Shown: positions 8,699 through 15,525, counted from the stretch's first letter. The stretch: DNA of 35,936 nucleotides from an uncultured Oscillospiraceae bacterium (GCA_934590325.1 CAKTOW010000019.1:1-35936); one strand, 5' to 3'. The notes: generated from the letters alone by a model not told the origin. A program made the numbers and translations.

Positions 8699-9700
8699 TC
8701 AGCAGGGGATCTCGTGCCGGGACTTGCCGTCCGTCAGGATCTCATAGATGCTGTTGACGCCGCACTCCGCCATCTGCTCGGCGGCCTCCTCGGTGAAGAA
8801 GGCCATGTGGGGGGTGTGGTACACGTTGACGAAGGAGCGCAGGTACTTCAGCTTGAAGTAGGGCATGCCGGGGGTGCGGATGATGTCCTCGTTGTGGGGG
8901 ACATGGATGATGCCGGTCTCGCCGGGGAAGGCGTCCATGAACAGGGCACCGAACTTGCCGGACTCCACGGCCTCGGTGACGGCGTCGATGTCCACCAGCT
9001 CGCCGCGGGCGTTGTCGATGAACACCACACCGTCCTTCATCTTGGCGATGGTCTCGCGGTTGATCATGCCGGTGGTCTCGGGCAGCAGCGGGGTGTGGAT
9101 GGTGATGATGTCAGACTCGCGGTACAGGGTGTCCAGATCCACGTACTCGGCGTACTCGCGGACGGCGTCGTTCTCGTACACGTCGTTGGCCAGAATACGG
9201 CAGCCGAAGCCGCTGAGGCACTTGATGACGGTGAAGCCGATCTTACCGGTGCCCATGACGCCCACGGTCATGGTGCGCAGCTCGCGGCCCATCTTGCCCT
9301 TCAGGGTAAAGTCGTTGTCATTGGTGTTGTACAGCGCCTTCTTGAACTTGCGGATGCACATCAGGATGGCCATGACGGTGTACTCCGCCACGCCGTTGGG
9401 GGCGTAAGCGCCGTTGCACAGGCGGAAGCCCAGGGAGCGGGCGTAGTCGCAGTTCATGTGGTTGTAGCCCACGCAGCGGCTGGCCAGCACCTTGACGCCG
9501 TAGCCCTTCAGCTCGTCCAGCACCTCGTTGCAGTAGTCGCTCTGGCCCAGGGTGGTGACGCCGTCGCAGCCGGCGGCCATGTTGGCGGTGGTCTTGTCCA
9601 GGTTGGCGGGGGTGGAGATCAGCTCGATACCGTATTTCTTGCACAGACCCTCGATAACGGGCTTCTCGTCGGGGCGTACTTCGTAAGCAGCGATTTTCAT
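8699..9700 (-). CDS. D-isomer-specific 2-hydroxyacid dehydrogenase (LdhA/FldH-like)
   Basis: This NAD-dependent dehydrogenase probably reduces a 2-oxo acid to an (R)-2-hydroxy acid, the first step of the pathway. The 333-residue protein has the Rossmann motif GTGKIG at 150-155 and the catalytic triad expected for D-lactate/D-2-hydroxyisocaproate dehydrogenases: Arg232 (NARGELVD), Glu261 (PGETG) and His298 (HTPHMAFF). The N-terminal substrate loop reads ASRCVGYNHMN. The start is supported by GAAGGAG a few bases upstream. It is followed by acdB after 35 bases but separated from hadA by about 300 bases containing repeats. In C. difficile the equivalent gene comes first in the operon. The substrate is not determined. 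Confidence 0.92.
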   Translation of the reverse strand: MKIAAYEVRPDEKPVIEGLCKKYGIELISTPANLDKTTANMAAGCDGVTTLGQSDYCNEVLDELKGYGVKVLASRCVGYNHMNCDYARSLGFRLCNGAYAPNGVAEYTVMAILMCIRKFKKALYNTNDNDFTLKGKMGRELRTMTVGVMGTGKIGFTVIKCLSGFGCRILANDVYENDAVREYAEYVDLDTLYRESDIITIHTPLLPETTGMINRETIAKMKDGVVFIDNARGELVDIDAVTEAVESGKFGALFMDAFPGETGIIHVPHNEDIIRTPGMPYFKLKYLRSFVNVYHTPHMAFFTEEAAEQMAECGVNSIYEILTDGKSRHEIPC

Positions 9701-9824
9701 GATTCTTCTCCTTCACATTTTCGGGCGGCGGCGCGCTCCTCAACGCGCCGCGCCCTTATATTTGGCTTTTCCTCAAATCACCGGGTCATTCTGCGTTGGT
9801 TTTTCGTCGATCCTGCTCCGCCGG

Positions 9825-9919
9825 CGGCGGAGAGATCTTCATCTCGTTCTTGCGGAGACAACGGTGGAGAGATTTTTTGTCCCGTTCTTGCGGGAACAGC
9901 GGCGGAGAGATTTTTCGCC
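9825..9919. repeat. Imperfect 38-bp tandem direct repeat, 2.5 copies
   Basis: Copies begin at 9825, 9862 and 9900. Each starts CGGyGGAGAGAT and continues, in the first two copies, to a shared CGTTCTTGCGG core. The third copy is truncated after about 20 bases. Within each full unit the sequence around the core can form a short hairpin. Confidence 0.75.
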
Positions 9920-9944
9920 AAGACGAGGCGCAGGGACGCAGGCG

Positions 9945-9978
9945 TACTTCGTGTACGTCAAGTGCCTGCAACGAAGTA
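9945..9978. repeat. 8-bp inverted repeat TACTTCGT/ACGAAGTA
   Basis: The arms at 9945-9952 and 9971-9978 are perfect and enclose 18 bases. The element follows the tandem repeats directly and may be part of one composite dispersed repeat. Confidence 0.6.
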
Positions 9979-10001
9979 TTGGCGGAAAAGATCCCGCCGT
10001 C

Positions 10002-11246
10002 TTAGTCCTTCAAAGCCGGATCCATGGGCACCGCCTCGCCGGCTGCTATCATAGCGGCCACCTGCTCGTCGGTGTAGCCCAGGTTCTTCAGCACCAGCTC
10101 GGTCTGCTCGCCCAGGTACGGACCGCGGTTGTAGGGGGGCAGCTCGGTCTCCTCGAAGATAACGGGGGGACGCACCATGGTGCGCTTGGCGCCGTTGGGG
10201 TACTCCATCTCGTAGAAGCAGCCGGAGGCCCAGGCCTGCTTATCCACCAGCAGCTGGTCCCAGGTCTGCGCTACGGCGTAGGGCAGATCGTTGGCGTCCA
10301 TGAGCTTGCACCACTCGTCCAGGGTGCGGGTAGCCATCTCGGCCACCAGGAAGTCATAGAACTCCTCGATGTTGGCCTGCAGGTTGGTCTGGGGATAGTA
10401 GCGGGGATCCTCAGCCAGCTCGGGGTGGCCGATGGCGCGCATAAAGATGGGATAGTGGCGGTTGTACTGGGGCATGGCAATCTGGAGCCACTTGTCGTCC
10501 TTGGTCTTGTGGCACACCACCAGGGGATTGGGCAGGGTGCGGCGGGACAGGGGGTACTGGGTAGTGGGGTCGCCGTACTGGCTGGCCTGCAGCAGCAGGG
10601 ACACGTCCCAAATGGCGCTGTGGAACAGGGAGACCACCACGCGGTCGCCGATGCCGGTCTCGCGGGCGCGGTACAGGGCCGCCAGCACGCCGGAGGCCAG
10701 GTACATACCCACCTGATGGTCGCCGAAGCCGGCGATGGTCAGCATGGGGAGGGCGTCCTTATCGAACAGGGTGCCCAGGATGCCGCCGCGGGCGAAGAAG
10801 GCGGTGAAGTCGAAGCCGGGCAGATCCTTGTCGGGGCCCTTCTCGCCGTAGCCGGAGACAAAGCCGTACACCAGGGCGGGGTACCTGGCGTGGAGGGTAT
10901 CGTAGTCCAGGCCGGCCTTCTTCAGGGGGTTCTGGCGCCAGTTGGTGATGAAGATGTCCGCCTCGGCGATGAGCTTCTCCAGGGCTTCGCGGCCGGCGGG
11001 GGTCTTGGTGTTCAGGCAGACGCAGGTCTTGCCGGCGTTCTCCAGGTCGTAGGAGGTGTTCTCCTTCTGGTCCTGGGGACGGCCCTCGTTGACGGCGGTG
11101 TAGCGCAGGGGGTCACCGGCGGGGGCCTCGACCTTGATGACCTCGGCGCCCAGGTCGGCCAGGAAGCGGGCGCAGCAGGGAGCGGCGATGAAGGTTGCCA
11201 GCTCCAGAACTTTTACTCCCTCAAGGGGACGCTTGACTTCACTCAT
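10002..11246 (-). CDS. hadA: Family III (CaiB/BaiF) CoA-transferase, HadA/FldA-like
   Basis: The 414-residue enzyme belongs to the formyl-CoA transferase (family III) group, which moves CoA between carboxylates through an aspartyl-CoA thioester. The catalytic Asp is visible at about residue 146 in PGFDFTAFFARGG, matching the HadA/FldA pattern. The N-terminal GVKVLELATFIAAPC and GAEVIKVEAP motifs are typical. It should activate the 2-hydroxy acid using the pathway's acyl-CoA end product. Start 11246 follows hadC after 33 bases. Family III rather than a two-subunit acetate CoA-transferase argues for amino-acid reductive fermentation and against the lactate-to-propionate acrylate pathway. The symbol is by analogy. 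Confidence 0.92.
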   Translation of the reverse strand: MSEVKRPLEGVKVLELATFIAAPCCARFLADLGAEVIKVEAPAGDPLRYTAVNEGRPQDQKENTSYDLENAGKTCVCLNTKTPAGREALEKLIAEADIFITNWRQNPLKKAGLDYDTLHARYPALVYGFVSGYGEKGPDKDLPGFDFTAFFARGGILGTLFDKDALPMLTIAGFGDHQVGMYLASGVLAALYRARETGIGDRVVVSLFHSAIWDVSLLLQASQYGDPTTQYPLSRRTLPNPLVVCHKTKDDKWLQIAMPQYNRHYPIFMRAIGHPELAEDPRYYPQTNLQANIEEFYDFLVAEMATRTLDEWCKLMDANDLPYAVAQTWDQLLVDKQAWASGCFYEMEYPNGAKRTMVRPPVIFEETELPPYNRGPYLGEQTELVLKNLGYTDEQVAAMIAAGEAVPMDPALKD

Positions 11247-11279
11247 GTTGTTCCTCCATGTATGTGTTATTGTAAGTGG

Positions 11280-12392
11280 TCACATTTTCAGCAGATCGCG
11301 GAAGGTCTCCAGATTGGTGCGGACCTGCTCGAAGCGGACCATCTGACGGTCCACCTCCACAAGGGTCAGGGGCAGGTCGGCGGCCTCGCAGGCCTTCTTG
11401 ATCATGACGTAATCGAATTCCTCCGGGTCGCAGAACTTGGTCAGGACCACCAGGACACCCTTGGCGTTCCGGGCCTTGGCGGTGTCCACGATCCACTTGA
11501 CGCGGTTCTTGTCCTGGTCATACAGGACGGAGCAATTGCCCATGTTGGCGAACTTCTCGGCCAGGGCCTGCAACGCGTCGGCGCGCTCCTCCGTATCGGT
11601 GCGGTACTGGCGGGACTGGGCGGCCACGTCGTCGGCCACGATGTGCATATCCATCTCGCTGAGGATGTCGTTCAGGGCCGGGGCATCGGTGAGGATGCCG
11701 GAGATGACGATGGGCAGCTTCTCCGCGGCGGCGGGAGCGGTCTCCAGCTTGGCGATGAACTCCTCCACCAGGGCGGTGTGCTCCTCCTTGGTCATGAAGA
11801 AGGCGCTCTTGAAGATGTCGCTGCGCTGGGCGGGGGTGATCTCCGGGTGGTTGGCCAGGAGCTCATCCACCTTGCGCATGGCGGCGTTGTGGCGGTTGTA
11901 GACCTTGACGGAAGCCAGCAGCTTCTCCTCGGAGAAGGTGCCGCCCAGCTTTTCCAGGTCGCGGATGACACGCTCGTACCCAGCCTTGGTGTAGGCGACA
12001 CCGTAGGCGGGCTTGCGGTTCTGGGGATAGGTCATGGGGATGAACGGGATGGACGGCACAGCGTACTTCCAGTTCTCGCCCACGGTCTTGAGGGTGTCGC
12101 ACAGGGAGGGGATGACGATGGCGCTGGCGCCCTCGTAGGCCCCGGTGATGCCCAGCTCCAGCAGGGACTGGACGATGGAACACAGGAAGGCGGGACAGTA
12201 CTCCTTGGCGCGGTTCAGGGCCACATCGCCGCCCCAGGCGCCCATGGGGACGAAGCCCATGGCGTGGATGATCTCCTCGGGGGTGTAGACGGGAGCGCAG
12301 AGCACGACCTTCTTGCCCTGGGCCAGATAGTGCTTCATCTGTGCCTTGGGAGAGGCAGCTACCTCATGGAATCTGTTGAGGATGTCGTTCAT
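11280..12392 (-). CDS. hadC: 2-hydroxyacyl-CoA dehydratase, small subunit (HadC/FldC-like)
   Basis: This 370-residue protein is one half of the radical 2-hydroxyacyl-CoA dehydratase (HgdB/HadC family), which removes water via a ketyl radical formed by one-electron reduction. Visible features are the GFVPMGAWGG segment, Cys66 and Cys71 (EYCPAFLCS), Cys98 (SLCDTLK) and a late Cys in TKFCDPEEFD, which together provide candidates for the [4Fe-4S] ligands. Length matches HadC/FldC. The ATG is preceded by AAAGGAGTG and lies three bases after the hadB stop, so coupled translation in equal amounts is likely. Confidence 0.92.
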   Translation of the reverse strand: MNDILNRFHEVAASPKAQMKHYLAQGKKVVLCAPVYTPEEIIHAMGFVPMGAWGGDVALNRAKEYCPAFLCSIVQSLLELGITGAYEGASAIVIPSLCDTLKTVGENWKYAVPSIPFIPMTYPQNRKPAYGVAYTKAGYERVIRDLEKLGGTFSEEKLLASVKVYNRHNAAMRKVDELLANHPEITPAQRSDIFKSAFFMTKEEHTALVEEFIAKLETAPAAAEKLPIVISGILTDAPALNDILSEMDMHIVADDVAAQSRQYRTDTEERADALQALAEKFANMGNCSVLYDQDKNRVKWIVDTAKARNAKGVLVVLTKFCDPEEFDYVMIKKACEAADLPLTLVEVDRQMVRFEQVRTNLETFRDLLKM

Positions 12393-12395
12393 GCC

Positions 12396-13637
12396 TTACA
12401 CTCCTTTCGCAGCCTTGTTGGCTTCCATGATCTCGGTGAGGCCCTGCACGCGGGTGTCGTACTGTGCCTCGGAGAAATTGCGGGGATCGGCCTGGTCGCC
12501 GTCGAAGCTGACCACGGGAATATTGCAGGCCGCGCCGATCTGACGGCTCATCTCGTACATGAAGCCGCTCCACAGCTTGCAGGAGCGGTTGGTATGCACC
12601 AGCATACCCTCCACGTGGTTGTCCTTGCAGAGCTTGATGCGCTTGTCGCGGCTCATCTCCAGGTTGATGGCGTTGGGCACCTTGCAGTAGGCGCGGATCA
12701 TCTCATCGAAGGTGTTGTAGTCGAAGCCGAAGGCATCGGCGTAGATGGTGGTGACCATGTTGATGCCCCGGGACTTCAGGCCGGTGCTGGTGGCGCGCAG
12801 GTAGGGCCAGCAGGCGATACCCTCGAACATGATGCGGTGCTTTTCCTCACCGCGGAAGGTGGACGTGCCGTTCTTGTGGTTGTCCTCGTACTCCTTCAGC
12901 AGGGTCTCCATGGCGTCGGCGGCGGTGGACTTGCCCCGGGCGGTGACCATGACGGCCATGTGGTTCAGCAGGTCGAAGCCGTTGAAGGGAGAGGGCACGT
13001 ACTTGGCGCAGCCGGTGGCCGCCAGCCAGGCGCGGCTGGAGCGGCAGCTGAAGCCGGTGACCTCCTTGAACTTCTCGTCGGACCACTTCTTGCCGGTGAT
13101 CTCCTCCAGCTGGTGGACGGCATCCCAGAACTGGCCGGTGACGTAGGCCACCTCGGCGTCGGACACCTCATAGTCGGGGTTGAAGGGGATGTCCAGCAGG
13201 ATCATGGGGATGTTCAGCTCACGGGCCAGATTCTCGTACCACTTGATCATGCAGGAGCAGATGTTGCTGCAGCACAGCAGCACGTCGGGCATGGCCACGT
13301 CCTGCTCGGGACAGGATTTCAGCTTGGCGTAGGCCAGGGACACGCGGGCGTAGGCGCAGATGTCGTTGGAGTAGCCCTCGGACTCCGCCACCTCGCACAT
13401 TCTCGTGCCCGCGCCGCGGGCGGCGATGCCGGCGGCCTGGTTCTCGGGGTACACGGTGGCGATGCCCATGGTCTCGGGGATCTCCACGGGGAAGTTGCTG
13501 GACACCCAGGCGACCTTCTCGCCCCGCTTCTTGGCCTCGATGGCGTCCACATAGGCGTCCGCCGCGATCTTGCCCAGCTTGTACTTGGCGGAGTTGGGGT
13601 CCACCGGCTTCGGGGCCTTTTTCACTTCTTCTGCCAT
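12396..13637 (-). CDS. hadB: 2-hydroxyacyl-CoA dehydratase, large subunit (HadB/FldB-like)
   Basis: The 413-residue partner of HadC. Candidate [4Fe-4S] ligands by analogy with HadB are Cys94 (DICAYAR), Cys127 in CCSNICSCM, and the Cys of NRSCKLW near the C-terminus. I chose ATG 13637, seven bases from AGGAGG (13645-13650); an upstream in-frame start at 13658 would include the ribosome binding site itself. It follows the activator gene hadI after 52 bases. The dimer with HadC should dehydrate (R)-2-hydroxyacyl-CoA to (E)-2-enoyl-CoA. The enzyme needs HadI and is expected to be oxygen-sensitive. Confidence 0.92.
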   Translation of the reverse strand: MAEEVKKAPKPVDPNSAKYKLGKIAADAYVDAIEAKKRGEKVAWVSSNFPVEIPETMGIATVYPENQAAGIAARGAGTRMCEVAESEGYSNDICAYARVSLAYAKLKSCPEQDVAMPDVLLCCSNICSCMIKWYENLARELNIPMILLDIPFNPDYEVSDAEVAYVTGQFWDAVHQLEEITGKKWSDEKFKEVTGFSCRSSRAWLAATGCAKYVPSPFNGFDLLNHMAVMVTARGKSTAADAMETLLKEYEDNHKNGTSTFRGEEKHRIMFEGIACWPYLRATSTGLKSRGINMVTTIYADAFGFDYNTFDEMIRAYCKVPNAINLEMSRDKRIKLCKDNHVEGMLVHTNRSCKLWSGFMYEMSRQIGAACNIPVVSFDGDQADPRNFSEAQYDTRVQGLTEIMEANKAAKGV

Positions 13638-13689
13638 TTCATTTCCTCCTCGTTCCACACGATATATAGTAAGTGAATCTCCATCTTTC

Positions 13690-14466
13690 TCACTTGCTTA
13701 CTTCTTTATATGCCCACAGGGCCGCGCCGATGGCGCCGAAATACTGCGCCAAGGGGTCCACGCTGATGGGGACGTTCAGCTCGGCGCTGAGGGCCTGGCG
13801 GACGGCGTCGTTCTGCGCCACGCCGCCGGAGAGACATACACGCTCCGTGACGCCGGCGCGCCGGGCCAGCGCCGCCACGCGGCTGGCCACGCTGCGGCAA
13901 ATGCCCGCCACCAGGTCGGGGCGCCTGACGCCGTTGGCCAGCTGGCTGATGACCTCGCTCTCGGCAAACACCGTGCAGGTGCTGGAGATGGCCGCGGGGG
14001 ACTCTGCCCTGGCGGCCTCGCCGTCCAGTTCGTCCACGCTGAGGCGGAGAATGGAGGCCATCACGTCCAGGAACCGGCCGGTGCCGGCGGCGCACTTGTC
14101 GTTCATGACGAAGTTGGTCATTTTACCGGAGGGGGACAGGGCGATGACCTTGGCGTCCTGGCCGCCGATGTCGATGACCGTCCGCAGGTCGGGGAACACA
14201 AAGCGGCCGCCCAGAGCGTGGGCGGTCAGCTCGCTGATCTCGCCGTCGGCGCCCTGATAGTTCTTGCGGCCGTAGCCGGTGACGAAGGCGCAGGCCATAT
14301 CCTCACGGCGAAGGCCGCTGTCACGCCACAGCTGGGCCAGAGCCTCCTCCGGGCCGCCGGTGCCCAGACCGCCCAGCTGCAGGCTGTGAGCCGTCAGGTC
14401 TGTTCCGTCTTTAAGAACGGCGCACTTGGAAGTGGTGCTGCCGATGTCGATGCCTAAGGTGTACAT
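13690..14466 (-). CDS. hadI: Activator of 2-hydroxyacyl-CoA dehydratase (HadI/FldI/HgdC-like ATPase)
   Basis: This 258-residue ASKHA-fold ATPase injects one high-energy electron into the dehydratase at the cost of ATP. The N-terminal phosphate motif GIDIGSTTSKCAVL and the second motif VIDIGGQDAKVI are clear. Cys125 (NDKCAAGTGRFLD) and Cys164 (STCTVFAESEVIS) match the two cysteines that, in the homodimer, hold the single bridging [4Fe-4S] cluster in HgdC. It is the first gene of the operon; in the C. difficile cluster the activator is internal. A leader of about 190 nt with strong hairpins and a GntR-type operator precedes it. Confidence 0.94.
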   Translation of the reverse strand: MYTLGIDIGSTTSKCAVLKDGTDLTAHSLQLGGLGTGGPEEALAQLWRDSGLRREDMACAFVTGYGRKNYQGADGEISELTAHALGGRFVFPDLRTVIDIGGQDAKVIALSPSGKMTNFVMNDKCAAGTGRFLDVMASILRLSVDELDGEAARAESPAAISSTCTVFAESEVISQLANGVRRPDLVAGICRSVASRVAALARRAGVTERVCLSGGVAQNDAVRQALSAELNVPISVDPLAQYFGAIGAALWAYKEVSK

Positions 14467-14659
14467 GAAAGTTCTCCTTGTTATACGTAGGTCTCGCGTC
14501 CAGCCCGGCTGACGGCTCCATCAACACAGGAGAGCCTTTTGCAGGGCGCGGTGCCGCAAAACATATCCCATTGCCCTTCAGAGGGCAAATTTGAGAATGG
14601 CGCCTGCGGCGCAATTTTCAAATTTCATGGCAATGGGGTCCTACTGGTCTTACCAGTTT
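14467..14659 (-). promoter_or_regulatory. Structured 5' leader of the hadI operon
   Basis: The predicted transcript starts near 14659 and carries about 190 nt before hadI. Nested complementarity is visible: an outer 9-bp pairing (CCCATTGCC near 14577 with GGCAATGGG near 14629), a 7-bp hairpin around GCCCTTCAGAGGGC inside it, and a 17-bp AT/GC hairpin with two imperfect pairs around 14588-14628. A further hairpin pairs TTTTGC with GCAAAA around 14537-14561. None is followed by a T-run on the minus strand, so it is not an obvious attenuator. I recognise no known riboswitch class. The hadI ribosome binding site is AAGGAGAAC. Confidence 0.55.
14643..14657. promoter_or_regulatory. FadR/GntR-type operator ACTGGT-CTT-ACCAGT
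   Basis: A perfect 6-bp inverted repeat with a 3-bp centre. Its core TGGTCTTACCA fits the FadR-subfamily consensus TNGTNNNACNA exactly. It begins about two bases past the predicted start of the hadI transcript, a position where a bound protein would block transcription. The FadR-type regulator encoded at 4713-5438 is the obvious candidate. Confidence 0.75.
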
Positions 14660-14665
14660 ATCTAC

Positions 14666-14694
14666 ATTATACGGGTTTGTGAAAAATGCGTCAA
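14666..14694 (-). promoter_or_regulatory. Sigma-A promoter of the hadI-to-etfA operon
   Basis: On the minus strand TTGACG (14689-14694) and a perfect TATAAT (14666-14671) are separated by 17 bp. The operator follows directly. This should be a strong promoter when not repressed. Confidence 0.85.
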
Positions 14695-14824
14695 TTGTGC
14701 GAATCGCCAAAGAAATAACAATTATCTGTGCATTGTACCAAGCCGCACTTTAAATGATTAAAACATTCGGGGTTTTTCGGGGCGGAATGTTGCGTTTTTG
14801 CGCAAAATCGTCATGGCGGTATGA

Positions 14825-14856
14825 CAAAACCGCATGGCGCGATATGCGCCATGCGG
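14825..14856 (-). terminator. Intrinsic terminator of the small gene at 14867
   Basis: A perfect 11-bp stem (14830-14840 with 14846-14856) is followed on the minus strand by TTTTGT. It shields the hadI promoter region from transcription coming from the two small genes. The DNA between it and the hadI promoter (14695-14824) is AT-richer and holds no gene that I can support. Confidence 0.8.
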
Positions 14857-14866
14857 CGGGCGGAGG

Positions 14867-15082
14867 CTACTGCTCCAGGTCGTGCTTGTCCAGGTGCATA
14901 TCGCGGTAGGCTCTGGGCAGACCGGGGCCAATGAGGGGAAAGACATTCTCCGTGTCGGACGTAGGCTGGATGTTGTAGGTGCCGTACATATTCACCAGGT
15001 CGAAGCTGCTCCGGGGCACGCCGGGAAAATGGTGGACATCCGGCGTGGCGTCGTAGGGAAAGCCGGACTTGCGTTTGGGCAT
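14867..15082 (-). CDS. Small conserved-looking protein of unknown function, 71 aa
   Basis: I do not recognise this 71-residue protein. It begins MPKRKSGFPYDATPDVHHFP and is rich in Pro, Asp and His, with no signal peptide, membrane segment or cysteines. The start at 15082 is set by a near-perfect GGAGGTGA (15088-15095) five bases upstream. The gene has its own terminator. A shadow explanation is unlikely because the ribosome binding site, stop and terminator all fit. It lies 51 bases after another small gene on the same strand. Its ribosome binding site is inside a hairpin (see 15091-15115). Confidence 0.7.
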   Translation of the reverse strand: MPKRKSGFPYDATPDVHHFPGVPRSSFDLVNMYGTYNIQPTSDTENVFPLIGPGLPRAYRDMHLDKHDLEQ

Positions 15083-15090
15083 AAAAATCA

Positions 15091-15115
15091 CCTCCGGCCT
15101 TAGTATGGCCGGAGG
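15091..15115 (-). promoter_or_regulatory. Hairpin burying the ribosome binding site of the 71-aa gene
   Basis: CCTCCGGCC and GGCCGGAGG form a perfect 9-bp stem with a 7-nt loop. The 3' arm on the minus strand contains the GGAGG of the next gene's Shine-Dalgarno sequence, and is followed by TGATTTTTA. It could hide the site from ribosomes or act as a partial terminator for the upstream small gene. Confidence 0.6.
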
Positions 15116-15133
15116 CGGCGGGTTTAATTGAGG

Positions 15134-15328
15134 TCAGCGGTAAATTTCCGCGTCGAAGTCCCGGACGATCTCGTCGCGCTTCTCATCGCGGACGTAGACG
15201 CAGTTGGTCTCGTCAAAGGCCAGGCGCATGGCGAAGTCCTTGGCCTCGTAAATATCATTGGTCTCGAAGAAATCACGGTAGGCGGACTCCGGCTCGTGAC
15301 TCTTGCGCCAGACAACGTGGAAACGCAT
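15134..15328 (-). CDS. Small acidic protein of unknown function, 64 aa
   Basis: The 64-residue product (MRFHVVWRKSHEPESAYRD...) is rich in Asp, Glu and Arg and predicted to be soluble, with an alpha/beta character (FETNDIYEAKDFAMRLAFDE). I do not recognise a family. ATG 15328 is chosen over an in-frame start at 15346 because AGGAGG (15337-15342) lies eight bases ahead. It has its own promoter (15364-15392) and is divergent from the DUF1846 gene. It and the 71-aa gene probably form a two-gene transcript. Confidence 0.7.
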   Translation of the reverse strand: MRFHVVWRKSHEPESAYRDFFETNDIYEAKDFAMRLAFDETNCVYVRDEKRDEIVRDFDAEIYR

Positions 15329-15363
15329 AAAAATATCCTCCTGCAAAAATGGGGGTATTTTTT

Positions 15364-15392
15364 AGTATACCCCTGCGGAAGTCAAAAAGCAA
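15364..15392 (-). promoter_or_regulatory. Sigma-A promoter of the two small genes, with overlapping inverted repeat
   Basis: TTGCTT (15387-15392) and TATACT (15364-15369) are 17 bp apart on the minus strand. A 7-bp inverted repeat, GGGGTAT (15352-15358) with ATACCCC (15367-15373), overlaps the -10 element and start region, so a repressor site is possible. Confidence 0.65.
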
Positions 15393-15429
15393 CGGTGGGT
15401 TTCGCCAAAAATGCGGGGAAAAGTTCGTC

Positions 15430-15490
15430 ACATTTTCCGGGGAGAAAATGTCGGTTTTTTCTTCCCCTGCACCACAGGATATAGTATAAT
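15430..15490 (+). promoter_or_regulatory. Promoter region of the DUF1846 gene with upstream inverted repeat
   Basis: A perfect TATAAT lies at 15485-15490, 35 bases before the GTG start. No good -35 hexamer is found 17 bp upstream (TTCCCC only). A perfect 8-bp inverted repeat, ACATTTTC with GAAAATGT (15430-15437 and 15444-15451), lies just upstream. An activator bound there could replace the missing -35, but this is inference. Confidence 0.5.
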
Positions 15491-15525
15491 GGGCTGGAAT
15501 TTTGGAGAGGCAGAGGTGCATTTGG

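Larger units (their letters stand above)
9701..10001. other. Intra-operon noncoding spacer with repeats and hairpins
   Basis: This 301-bp gap lies between hadA and the 2-hydroxyacid dehydrogenase, both on the minus strand. I see no credible gene in it. It holds a GC-rich hairpin (9728-9735 with 9744-9751) just ahead of the dehydrogenase ribosome binding site, 2.5 imperfect 38-bp direct repeats (9825-9919), and an 8-bp inverted repeat (9945-9952 with 9971-9978). No convincing minus-strand promoter was found. All other joints of the operon are 3-52 bases, so this one is exceptional. Confidence 0.7.

Noticed and set aside
9699..13676. A 1325-codon open frame on the plus strand opposite hadA, hadC and hadB
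   Set aside because: It mirrors the codon phase of three well-supported minus-strand genes. GC-rich third positions suppress stops on the opposite strand, and its translation is low-complexity (Gly, Val, His, Leu rich) with no start site signal.
14590..14632. Possible CodY box (AATTTTCA...) in the hadI leader
   Set aside because: The second half does not match the AATTTTCWGAAAATT consensus, and the sequence is better explained as an arm of the 17-bp hairpin.
14677..14694. Possible Rex (NADH-sensing) site, TTGTGAA with a poor second half, in the hadI promoter
   Set aside because: Only one half matches; the other half (GCGTCAA) keeps three of seven expected bases and coincides with the -35 element.
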